Below are positions 1-5,632 of a DNA stretch of 6,085 nt, piece after piece; position 1 is the first letter of the stretch, and each line of letters opens with the position of its first letter. A model generated the notes under the pieces. That model searched no databases and was not told where the DNA came from. It saw nothing but the letters and a program-made list of their open reading frames with translations. Location of the stretch: the NCBI GenBank assembly GCA_009929095.1, contig SABF01000099.1, positions 1 through 6,085 of the forward strand, in the 5' to 3' direction. This stretch comes from Erysipelotrichia bacterium. Its GTDB lineage: Bacteria > Bacillota_I > Bacilli_A > Erysipelotrichales > Erysipelotrichaceae. A program made the position numbers and the translations under genes.

Positions 1-992
1 GACCTAACCTGGTTGGAATGGGTTCGCCGTATTTCAACTTCAATTGCGGCTTTATTCCATATCTGCCGTGTGAAGGACCGGTCGCAATGATTTCTCAGAG
101 CGGTGCAAATCTTCTGGCCGCACTTGGCACATCACAGAAAGATCATTTCGGTATGAGTTTCTTTGTTGGTCTGGGGAACAAGGCAGACGTTGACTTCAGT
201 GAATTTATAGATTATGCAGATCGGGATCCGCATACAAAATGTATTTCTGTATACATGGAAGGACTGGACTCTCCGGAAGCATTTATTGATTCCTGCAGGC
301 GCACCAGCAAGCCGGTAGTTGTCATCAAAGTGGGCAGGAGCAGCATAGGTGTAAAAGCAGCCTTTGCTCATACCGCAAGCGAGAATCCGGAATCAGATGA
401 GTACTATGACAAGGTAATACAGGAAGCTGGAGCGATCCGCGCTGAAACATGGCAGCAGTTCCTTGATATCTCATTGGCACTTGGAAATATGCCGGCACTG
501 AAGCGAGATCATATTGTCATGATTACGAATGGCGGCGGAAGCGGACTGCTGAGCTGTGATCACTTCGAAAGAAGAGGATTGCCGCTGCATGAATTAAAGG
601 AGTTGTCAGAGAACCTGCAGACCCGCATCCGCAACTATATGCCGATGTTCGGATCACCGCTTAATCCGGTTGACATCTCCGGCACAGCAACACCGATTCA
701 GTACAAAGGTGCAGTCACTCAGGCACTGCGTGATCCGAATGTGGACTGTGTCTATGTGTCAATCTGTCCGACAGCTGTGACCAATGTAGATTCTGTCGTC
801 AATGTCATTCTGCAGATTCATGAAGACTATGCATATCTGAACAAGCCGCTGATCATGGAATGCCAGGGAGGACAGGAGTGCCAGGATGCAATCATGAAAC
901 TGCGCAGTCATGGAATCCCTGCTTATCCGACAGCTGAGCAGGCAGTTGATGCAATTGTTGCACTGCATGAATGGGGTACAAAGGGAAAGTAA
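1..992 (+). CDS. NDP-forming acyl-CoA synthetase, alpha-type subunit (5' partial)
   Basis: The frame is open to the left edge, so the ATG at 18 is internal. The first visible residues (xGA then PNLVG) fit the GPN...G motif near the end of the CoA-binding domain. The ligase domains follow: SQSGA at about 93-107, LGNKADVDF, a Lys-Val-Gly-Arg-Ser stretch, then AHTAS with His codon 369-371. By family knowledge this is the His phosphorylated during transfer between acyl-CoA and NDP. Later come the glycine-rich TNGGGSG and the LNPVDISG motif, both typical of the second ligase domain. About 329 residues are visible. Adding the missing part of the CoA-binding domain gives about 450 residues, the size of a separate alpha subunit. 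No ATP-grasp (beta) domain follows before the stop, so it must be a separate gene or lie upstream. The enzyme would interconvert an acyl-CoA and acid plus ATP in the cytoplasm; the acyl substrate cannot be read. A link to the yhf genes is unproven. Confidence 0.88.
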   Translation, partial: PNLVGMGSPYFNFNCGFIPYLPCEGPVAMISQSGANLLAALGTSQKDHFGMSFFVGLGNKADVDFSEFIDYADRDPHTKCISVYMEGLDSPEAFIDSCRRTSKPVVVIKVGRSSIGVKAAFAHTASENPESDEYYDKVIQEAGAIRAETWQQFLDISLALGNMPALKRDHIVMITNGGGSGLLSCDHFERRGLPLHELKELSENLQTRIRNYMPMFGSPLNPVDISGTATPIQYKGAVTQALRDPNVDCVYVSICPTAVTNVDSVVNVILQIHEDYAYLNKPLIMECQGGQECQDAIMKLRSHGIPAYPTAEQAVDAIVALHEWGTKGK

Positions 993-1080
993 CAAAGACT
1001 GTCCCGGTTAACCTTGACTGCAGCAGCCAATAGATTCATCTGTGGATGATGTCTCTAATACTTTAATATCTCAATTAATA

Positions 1081-1138
1081 AGAAAGCGTATTCCGCTAGG
1101 TGACCTGTTCAGCAGTGTGCCGCGCGGAATCACTTTCT
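1081..1138. repeat. Long imperfect inverted repeat upstream of yhfZ
   Basis: The left arm is 1081-1096 (AGAAAG...ATTCCGC) and the right arm is 1124-1138 (GCGGAAT...CTTTCT). They pair over 14 bp with one mismatch and one bulged base, around a 27-nt loop. The loop holds a small perfect palindrome, AGGTGACCT, at 1098-1106. No run of T follows the right arm, so it is a poor classical terminator. The right arm touches the weak -35 region of the candidate yhfZ promoter, so an operator or a structured 3' end of the upstream transcript are both possible. The rest of the gap 993-1080 shows only a short palindrome (GGTTAACC, 1006-1013) and a weak 5-bp hairpin. Confidence 0.55.
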
Positions 1139-1164
1139 ATTTAGGAAATGTTTTATGATATTAT
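1135..1164 (+). promoter_or_regulatory. Candidate extended -10 promoter for yhfZ
   Basis: An extended -10 element TGATATTAT lies at 1156-1164 (TG, one base, then TATTAT at 1159-1164). The -35 match is weak (TTCTAT at 1135-1140, 18-bp spacer), which fits a promoter relying on the TGn extension. Transcription would begin near 1171, giving a leader of about 22 nt before the yhfZ ATG. Assigned by sight only. Confidence 0.5.
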
Positions 1165-1192
1165 GAATTAACAAATTAGGTGAAGAGAACGT

Positions 1193-2116
1193 ATGGATAT
1201 TAATGAAATGCTTTTTTCGAAGAACGGTGCGGCTGCATTAGCTTTGGCCAGACTGTTTTTGAATTACAAGATTGGCGCGAAGATACCAACTGTAACAGAA
1301 CTTAGTGAACGTCTCCATCTGTCTCGCGGAACAGTTCAGAGTTCAATTCGATTGCTCACAGATAATCAGGCAATTAAATTAGAATCAAAAGGACACATGG
1401 GAACATATCTTGTGAATCGAAATATGAAGGACCTTCTTGCCTTTGCGGGTATTCACGGTTTGGTGGGAGTTATGCCTCTGCCATATTCCCGCAGATATGA
1501 AGGATTGGCATCTGGACTGATTGTTGCCATGGAAAATCAATATAACATTCCCAATTCAATGGCGTATATGCGCGGTGCACGCAATCGAATAGGTATGCTG
1601 ATTGCAAATCGCTATGATTACGCAGTTGTATCCAAGTATGCAGCAGATGACTATCTTAATGATAAAAAAGACATCATTGTTGCAAAAGAACTTGGAGAGC
1701 ATTCGTATTTAAGCGAACATGTTATTGTTTTCCATTCGCCGAAGAGTAAACAAATCGAAGATGGAATGAGAGTCGGAATAGATAATGATTCTATCGACCA
1801 GAAGAGATTGACAGAACTTGTGGTAAAAGGGAAAAAGGTCACATTGGTTCCTTTAGATTATTCTCAGATACTGCAGAGAGCTATATCCGGTGATATTGAT
1901 GCGGCTGTATGGAATAAAGATGAAATCACCGACAAACTGGTAAGTATTAATTACACACAGATTAAAGTGGATCAGGCAAGCGATGCATATGCCGTCATTG
2001 TGGTAAGTGCAGAGCGGCCGGAATTTTCATCTTTATTATCTGAAATAATTGATGCCAATACAGTTATGGAAATACAAAGACTGGTACTGGAAGGAAAGAT
2101 CACACCCAGTTATTGA
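1193..2116 (+). CDS. yhfZ: YhfZ-family transcriptional regulator (winged helix plus ligand-binding-like domain)
   Basis: This 307-residue protein resembles E. coli YhfZ in length and layout. Residues about 17-78 form a GntR-like winged helix: PTVTELSERLHLSRGTVQSS is the helix-turn-helix with its recognition helix, followed by a wing with KLESKGHMGTYL. Residues about 85-305 match the YhfZ C-terminal domain, which resembles a periplasmic-binding-protein fold and probably binds an effector; LVGVMPLPYSRRYEGLASGL is the characteristic opening. The ATG at 1193 has AGGTGA (1178-1183) 9 nt upstream. The gene precedes, in the same direction, the operon it most likely controls. A strong separate promoter follows its stop codon, so YhfZ could set operon output without co-transcription. 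The effector is unknown; a product or substrate of the Php/YhfX pathway is my inference. No signal peptide or membrane segment is seen, so it should be cytoplasmic. Confidence 0.88.
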   Translation: MDINEMLFSKNGAAALALARLFLNYKIGAKIPTVTELSERLHLSRGTVQSSIRLLTDNQAIKLESKGHMGTYLVNRNMKDLLAFAGIHGLVGVMPLPYSRRYEGLASGLIVAMENQYNIPNSMAYMRGARNRIGMLIANRYDYAVVSKYAADDYLNDKKDIIVAKELGEHSYLSEHVIVFHSPKSKQIEDGMRVGIDNDSIDQKRLTELVVKGKKVTLVPLDYSQILQRAISGDIDAAVWNKDEITDKLVSINYTQIKVDQASDAYAVIVVSAERPEFSSLLSEIIDANTVMEIQRLVLEGKITPSY

Positions 2117-2151
2117 TTCTTAGCATTGACCAGTAAAATTATTGCGTGATG

Positions 2152-2180
2152 TTGACATAATGTGCAATGCAAGTTATATT
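2152..2180 (+). promoter_or_regulatory. Strong sigma-A-type promoter of the yhf operon
   Basis: A perfect -35 box TTGACA (2152-2157) is followed 17 bp later by TATATT (2175-2180), five of six bases of the -10 consensus. Transcription should start near A2187, leaving a leader of about 40 nt before the ATG at 2227. This is the best promoter in the window and separates expression of the downstream genes from yhfZ. Confidence 0.8.
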
Positions 2181-2217
2181 GTTACTACGAATATACGAAA
2201 TACTGTATATTGTACAA
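2175..2217. promoter_or_regulatory. Candidate operator: three TATATT half-sites
   Basis: TATATT occurs at 2175-2180 (this is the -10 box) and 2206-2211, and inverted as AATATA at 2190-2195, so starts are spaced 15 and 16 bp. The second and third copies form a perfect 7-bp inverted repeat, AATATAC (2190-2196) and GTATATT (2205-2211), with an 8-bp spacer. The two forward copies extend to TATATTGT. TTGTACAA at 2210-2217 is a further 8-bp palindrome. A protein bound here would cover the -10 box and the start site, as expected for a repressor. YhfZ is the obvious candidate, by inference. Low base complexity lowers confidence. Confidence 0.45.
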
Positions 2218-2226
2218 TGAGGGCGT

Positions 2227-2574
2227 ATGACAAATGAGGCAAAATGCTATCGGTGCGGCACTGTAATACCGAACAATGGTCAAAAGGTTATTGTATGTCC
2301 GCATTGCGGCGGAAGAATGATATTCGATGAAACTACGCAGAAACGACTGAAGTATATTCGCTATGCATTGGTTTCAGTAATTATGATTCTGATACTGATT
2401 GTTCTTCAGACAGCAGCAAAAACGAAGGATTACATGGTATTTGCGATTGTGCTGATTATGCTGGTTCTTTTCAGTAATTATTCTGAGAAAAGCTGTTCCT
2501 GGATTCTTCGCAAAACATTTGGAATCTCATACATGGAAGCGCCAAAAAATGATAGCAGAGGGAACAAGAAATGA
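2227..2574 (+). CDS. Small zinc-ribbon protein with two membrane segments (unrecognised family)
   Basis: I do not recognise the family. The 115-residue protein starts with a zinc-ribbon-like pair of CxxC motifs (Cys7, Cys10, Cys24, Cys27; 13 residues between the pairs, with CPHCGG in the second). A basic stretch (about 39-45) follows, then two hydrophobic segments at about 46-62 and 69-84, and a polar basic tail. The ribbon and tail are probably both cytoplasmic. The ATG at 2227 has GAGGG (2219-2223) only 3 nt away, a tight spacing. It is the first gene after the strong promoter and overlaps yhfY by 4 bp (ATGA), so the two should be co-translated. It has no counterpart in the E. coli yhf cluster as I recall it. 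A role in membrane-linked sensing or in assembly of YhfT is possible but nothing in the sequence proves it. Confidence 0.8.
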   Translation: MTNEAKCYRCGTVIPNNGQKVIVCPHCGGRMIFDETTQKRLKYIRYALVSVIMILILIVLQTAAKTKDYMVFAIVLIMLVLFSNYSEKSCSWILRKTFGISYMEAPKNDSRGNKK

Positions 2575-2933
2575 ATTTTGATGAAAGACTGTCACTGTAT
2601 CTTGAAGGGGAAATGCTGACAGAAGAAGATGTCAGCACAATTCACAGAGTGATTGACATGTTTCACGATGATTATGGATTGGAATTAACAGAAGAAAATG
2701 CCGGGATGTTTATTGCACATCTCTGCGCGGCACTCAATAGAAATGTGACAAAGGAAGAGATACCTCCAGTAGAGGAAACTATGCTCAAGGAATTGGCCGG
2801 ACTTGATACATACCAAAAATCACTGGAGATTCTTGATAGGTTAGTGGCAGTAACGAATAACTGTTTGAATGAGACAGAACAAGATTATGCGCTTCTGCAT
2901 ATTAACAACCTACTAGCTACCGTAGAAAGGTAA
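2571..2933 (+). CDS. yhfY: YhfY-like stand-alone PRD-domain protein
   Basis: This 120-residue protein consists of about one PTS-regulation domain. The two histidines typical of a PRD are present: His50 in AGMFIAHLCAALNR and His110 in QDYALLHINNLL. In the wider family these positions can be phosphorylated by HPr or by a sugar-specific EIIB, which changes the activity of an attached antiterminator or activator. Here there is no RNA-binding or DNA-binding domain. E. coli YhfY is also a lone PRD protein in the yhf cluster. The ATG overlaps the previous stop as ATGA, with GAGGG (2558-2562) 8 nt upstream. It may act on a partner protein such as YhfZ, but that is inference. Cytoplasmic, with no signal or membrane segment. 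Confidence 0.82.
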   Translation: MNFDERLSLYLEGEMLTEEDVSTIHRVIDMFHDDYGLELTEENAGMFIAHLCAALNRNVTKEEIPPVEETMLKELAGLDTYQKSLEILDRLVAVTNNCLNETEQDYALLHINNLLATVER

Positions 2934-2947
2934 AGGAAAGGGGATTT

Positions 2948-4258
2948 ATGGTTACAGAATTTTCATATCCACTGGTATTTCGCGCAATCGTATTAATCGT
3001 CATCTGTGCTTGGGCATCATTGCTTTCACATAAGTGCATTTCCAATTTCAATGATGGAGCACGTCCTGTATTCCCAGAACTTATGGAGGGAAGAATGTCA
3101 CGAGCAGAATTTGCAATCGTCGTGACAGGCATGGGGTTCGGCTGGGTTCTTGCAGGATTCTCGCAGTGGCTTGGCTATGGATTAATTGCAGTTCATCTGA
3201 CATTGATTGCAACTGACTGCCTTGGTGCATGGTCCCCGAATAAGATCGTTGCATTGCTGCTGGGCGGGGCATGGGGAGCTCTGTGTGCGTTTGGAACATC
3301 TTTCATCCAGGCTGGATTCAATGCACTTCCATATAACTTCCTGAATGATCTGACTCAGATTACAACTCCGGTTCTTCCGGTGTTCTGCATGTATCCGGCT
3401 GTTGCAATTGCAGGACAGTTTGATTCCAAGAAGGGAATCACAACTGGATGTATCGAAGCGGCAATCTACATTATCTGCACAATCGTCGGCAAAGTTACTG
3501 TTGGCGGTGTCTCGATCAGTCTGTATCCGTACACATTTGCAATGCTTGCAGGCATGATCTGTCTGATGGTCTTTGCAGCTAAGAAAACTAAGGGCGGCGA
3601 CTCGATTGAAAACACTGAGGAAGAGTCCAATCTGTTTACAAAGAATGCCAATCGAATCAAATCCAATTGGGTATATCTTTGCATCCAGGGTGCTCTGAAT
3701 GCTCTGGGAATCAATATCCTTGCGCAGGCATATCAGCCGGCAGTTCTGTCCGCAGCTATCAATGCAAATGATATGAGCGTATTCTGGCTCTCAATGATTG
3801 GTGTAATCATTGCCTTCATTCCACTGATTGTTTCAACTTCACTGGCAACAGGCGTATATCAGGCTGTAGGTCTTACTACCTGTATGCTGGTTGGTTCAAT
3901 GGCACCGACATGGTGGCTTGCACCGATCTTTGGATTCGCAGCTGAATTCCTTGAACTCCAGCTTCTTGGCTTACTTGGAAAAGGCCTGTCCAAATTTCCG
4001 GAACTGTCAAAATGCGGAGATCATATTCGTGATGCAATGATTTCCTGCCTGAACATCGCTCTGACTGTTGGCTCATTCCTTGCAGCAAATGCTATGTGGA
4101 GCGGAGTTGGAATCATGATCGTTGGCGGATTCTATGTAGTAAATGAAATCACTGGTCAGAAACTGCCGAAGTCTGCAGTTGGTCCAATTGCAGCTGTGAC
4201 AGTAGGAATTCTCTTCAATATCTTTGCGGCACTGGGACTTGTAGTTCTGGCTGCCTGA
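2948..4258 (+). CDS. yhfT: YhfT-family polytopic membrane protein, putative transporter
   Basis: The 436-residue protein matches E. coli YhfT in length and in several patches: SHKCISNFNDGARPVFPELMEG near the N-terminus (in E. coli a very similar segment with HDGIRPILPQLIEG), the TSLATGVYQAVG stretch near residues 297-308, and RDAM near 361. I see about ten to twelve hydrophobic segments, for example 8-28, 58-93, 99-121, 139-157, 191-211, 279-300, 306-340, 365-384 and 409-434. One charged loop at about 212-240 is presumably cytoplasmic. The family is usually annotated as uncharacterised; transport is inferred from topology and from being encoded beside enzymes. The start has GGAAAGGGG (2935-2943) 4 nt upstream, and yhfY ends only 14 nt before. 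yhfU follows after 18 nt, so the two products may work together. The substrate is unknown. Confidence 0.88.
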   Translation: MVTEFSYPLVFRAIVLIVICAWASLLSHKCISNFNDGARPVFPELMEGRMSRAEFAIVVTGMGFGWVLAGFSQWLGYGLIAVHLTLIATDCLGAWSPNKIVALLLGGAWGALCAFGTSFIQAGFNALPYNFLNDLTQITTPVLPVFCMYPAVAIAGQFDSKKGITTGCIEAAIYIICTIVGKVTVGGVSISLYPYTFAMLAGMICLMVFAAKKTKGGDSIENTEEESNLFTKNANRIKSNWVYLCIQGALNALGINILAQAYQPAVLSAAINANDMSVFWLSMIGVIIAFIPLIVSTSLATGVYQAVGLTTCMLVGSMAPTWWLAPIFGFAAEFLELQLLGLLGKGLSKFPELSKCGDHIRDAMISCLNIALTVGSFLAANAMWSGVGIMIVGGFYVVNEITGQKLPKSAVGPIAAVTVGILFNIFAALGLVVLAA

Positions 4259-4276
4259 GAAAGGAACTTGGATTAT

Positions 4277-4657
4277 ATGATGAAACTTGAATGCTGCGGT
4301 TTGTCATCAACTCAGACAAAACAGATTATTGATGCAAAATTTGGCGACAAAACAGAAACATTAGTTGATCCGGATATGATCGCAGCTCGGAAGGTCAAGA
4401 ATGGAGAAATTGATTATTATCTCGGCAGCTGTATGACAGGCGGCGGCGGATCACTTGCAACTGCAATTATGGTGTTGGGATACAGCAATTGCCTTGTTGT
4501 ATCAAAACAGGGTAACTGTCCGTCAGAGAAAGAGATTCGCCATATGATCTACAGCGGCAATCACAAAGCATTCGGTTATGTAAAGACGCATACTGATATT
4601 GTGGTTCCGGCAATTGTAAAAGCTTTAATTGATAAGGCAGAGGGAATAGCAGAATAA
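4277..4657 (+). CDS. yhfU: YhfU-family (DUF2620) small cytoplasmic protein
   Basis: This 126-residue protein resembles E. coli YhfU (about 117 residues). The best-kept segment is DYYLGSCMTGGGGSLATAIM (residues 46-65), a glycine-rich turn that in E. coli reads close to DYYIGACNTGAGAALS. AARKVKNG lies just before it. Three starts are possible: TTG at 4268, ATG at 4277 and ATG at 4280. I chose 4277 because AAGGA (4261-4265) is 11 nt upstream, against 2 nt for the TTG; 4280 would lose only one Met. No signal peptide or membrane helix is visible, so it is probably soluble. The family function is not known to me. Position directly after yhfT suggests a partner role. The N-terminus reads MKLECCGLSST, a Cys-rich strand-to-loop that looks somewhat like the active-site loop of a PTS EIIB protein; this is a speculative likeness. 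Confidence 0.83.
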   Translation: MMKLECCGLSSTQTKQIIDAKFGDKTETLVDPDMIAARKVKNGEIDYYLGSCMTGGGGSLATAIMVLGYSNCLVVSKQGNCPSEKEIRHMIYSGNHKAFGYVKTHTDIVVPAIVKALIDKAEGIAE

Positions 4658-4663
4658 CACATG

Positions 4664-4693
4664 GCATCCCAGGCTCGTGCCTGGGATGCTTTT
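4664..4693 (+). terminator. Perfect 11-bp hairpin plus TTTT between yhfU and php
   Basis: GCATCCCAGGC (4664-4674) and GCCTGGGATGC (4679-4689) pair perfectly around the 4-nt loop TCGT, and TTTT (4690-4693) follows before C. The shape is that of an intrinsic terminator, with a short T tract. It lies within the 48-nt gap between yhfU and php and ends one base before the php Shine-Dalgarno GGGAGG (4695-4700). Full termination would silence php and yhfX, since no good promoter is visible between the genes. Partial termination, attenuation or protection of the upstream mRNA 3' end are therefore more likely. Confidence 0.8.
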
Positions 4694-4694
4694 C

Positions 4695-4700
4695 GGGAGG
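4695..4700 (+). promoter_or_regulatory. Shine-Dalgarno deciding the php start
   Basis: GGGAGG lies 5 nt before the ATG at 4706. It fixes that start over the in-frame ATG at 4661, which lies in the hairpin region and would add 15 residues unlike the family. Confidence 0.8.
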
Positions 4701-4705
4701 ATGAA

Positions 4706-5620
4706 ATGATACAAACAGTATCAGGAAGGATCAAGCCCAGCGAACTGGGAGTCACAATGTGTTATGAACACTTTATTGTGGATTTGACAGCAGTGAGAAA
4801 AGATGGAGTCTCAAAAATCGAGACTGCAGAAGAGGTAAAACCAGAGATTCAATTAATGATGAGTCTTGGCGTTCAGGCTGCTGTTGAAGTAACAACAATT
4901 GACCTGAAAAGAGATATTAGAAAATTAAAGCAGATCAGCGATGAAACTGGTCTGAAGATTGTTGCGTCAACTGGTTTCTACTTGGATCCTTTTCATCCGG
5001 ATTGGCTGAGAGAAACAAGTGCTGAAGAGATAGCAGATATCTTTATAAAGGAACTGACAGAAGGGATTGAAGAAACAGGAATTCGTGCGGGTATTATTGC
5101 CGAGATTGCTTCAAGTCCTGAAGTCTTTACACCTTCGGAAATGAATGTACTGAAAGCTGCAGGCATTGCTGCAGTAATGACAGGATCGGCAGTATCGACA
5201 CATACCGGAAGAAAGACTGCACAAGAGACAATTGATACGCTGATTCATGCCGGAGTTAATCCAGACAAGATTATCATCGGCCATCAGGACCTGATTGACG
5301 ACAGTGACTATCATCTGGCTCTTTTGAAACAGGGAGTAAACATTGCTTTTGATACTTGCGGAAAGAGTGCTTACATGAGTGATGATGCAAGGGCTGAGAA
5401 TGCAATCAAGATAATCAGAAGCGGATATGGTGATCACTTGATGCTATCAAATGATGTATCAAGAAATAGCTATTTTGTGAGTAATCACGGGACTGGATAT
5501 ACAGCGGCGATGAGTATTGTTGTACCAAAGATACTTGAAAAAGGCGGGCTGCAGAAAGATATTGACAAGCTCCTAATAGATAATCCTGCGAGAATTCTGA
5601 ATAACAGGGCGTGGGATTGA
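4706..5620 (+). CDS. php: Php/YhfV phosphotriesterase-family amidohydrolase with altered HxH motif
   Basis: The 304-residue protein belongs to the phosphotriesterase (PTE) branch of the metal-dependent amidohydrolases and resembles E. coli PHP (about 292 residues). Family metal ligands can be placed: Glu133 in AGIIAEIASS (at the bridging-ligand position; Glu in E. coli PHP, carbamylated Lys in true PTE), His166 in VSTHTG, His193 in IIIGHQDL and Asp250 in LMLSNDVSR. The N-terminal motif is the oddity: residues 20-22 read Tyr-Glu-His where the family has His-x-His. Tyr20 is codon TAT at 4763-4765, and His22 is kept. The C-terminal IDNPARIL also fits. It should be a soluble TIM barrel hydrolysing an ester, lactone or phosphoester; the real substrate is unknown even for E. 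coli PHP. The start at 4706 is chosen because of GGGAGG 5 nt upstream. A hairpin lies before it and yhfX follows after 9 nt. Confidence 0.9.
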   Translation: MIQTVSGRIKPSELGVTMCYEHFIVDLTAVRKDGVSKIETAEEVKPEIQLMMSLGVQAAVEVTTIDLKRDIRKLKQISDETGLKIVASTGFYLDPFHPDWLRETSAEEIADIFIKELTEGIEETGIRAGIIAEIASSPEVFTPSEMNVLKAAGIAAVMTGSAVSTHTGRKTAQETIDTLIHAGVNPDKIIIGHQDLIDDSDYHLALLKQGVNIAFDTCGKSAYMSDDARAENAIKIIRSGYGDHLMLSNDVSRNSYFVSNHGTGYTAAMSIVVPKILEKGGLQKDIDKLLIDNPARILNNRAWD

Positions 5621-5632
5621 GGAGGCAATGTG
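5621..5632 (+). promoter_or_regulatory. Shine-Dalgarno and GTG start of yhfX
   Basis: GGAGG (5621-5625) is 4 nt before GTG (5630-5632). An ATG at 5628-5630 overlaps it in another frame but reaches TGA after six codons. GTG gives the MFIESLKK... N-terminus close to E. coli YhfX, so it is the start. Confidence 0.85.

Noticed and set aside
1032..1054. Hairpin TCATC-TGTG-GATGA as terminator of the acyl-CoA synthetase gene
   Set aside because: The stem has only 5 strong pairs plus three beyond an internal loop, and no T run follows.
2117..2151. Intrinsic terminator after yhfZ
   Set aside because: No stem followed by a T tract is visible; only loose repeats such as GCATTG and CAATGC far apart. 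Read-through from yhfZ into the operon remains possible.
2917..3714. Several open frames on the minus strand across yhfT, yhfU and php
   Set aside because: They lie opposite well-supported genes, have no family-like features, and are explained as shadows of the coding strand.
4268..4276. TTG at 4268 as the yhfU start
   Set aside because: It is only 2 nt from the AAGGA ribosome site; ATG 4277 has workable spacing and a better N-terminus.
4661..4705. In-frame ATG at 4661 as the php start
   Set aside because: It lies in the hairpin region with no ribosome site, adds 15 residues unlike the family, and ATG 4706 has GGGAGG 5 nt upstream.
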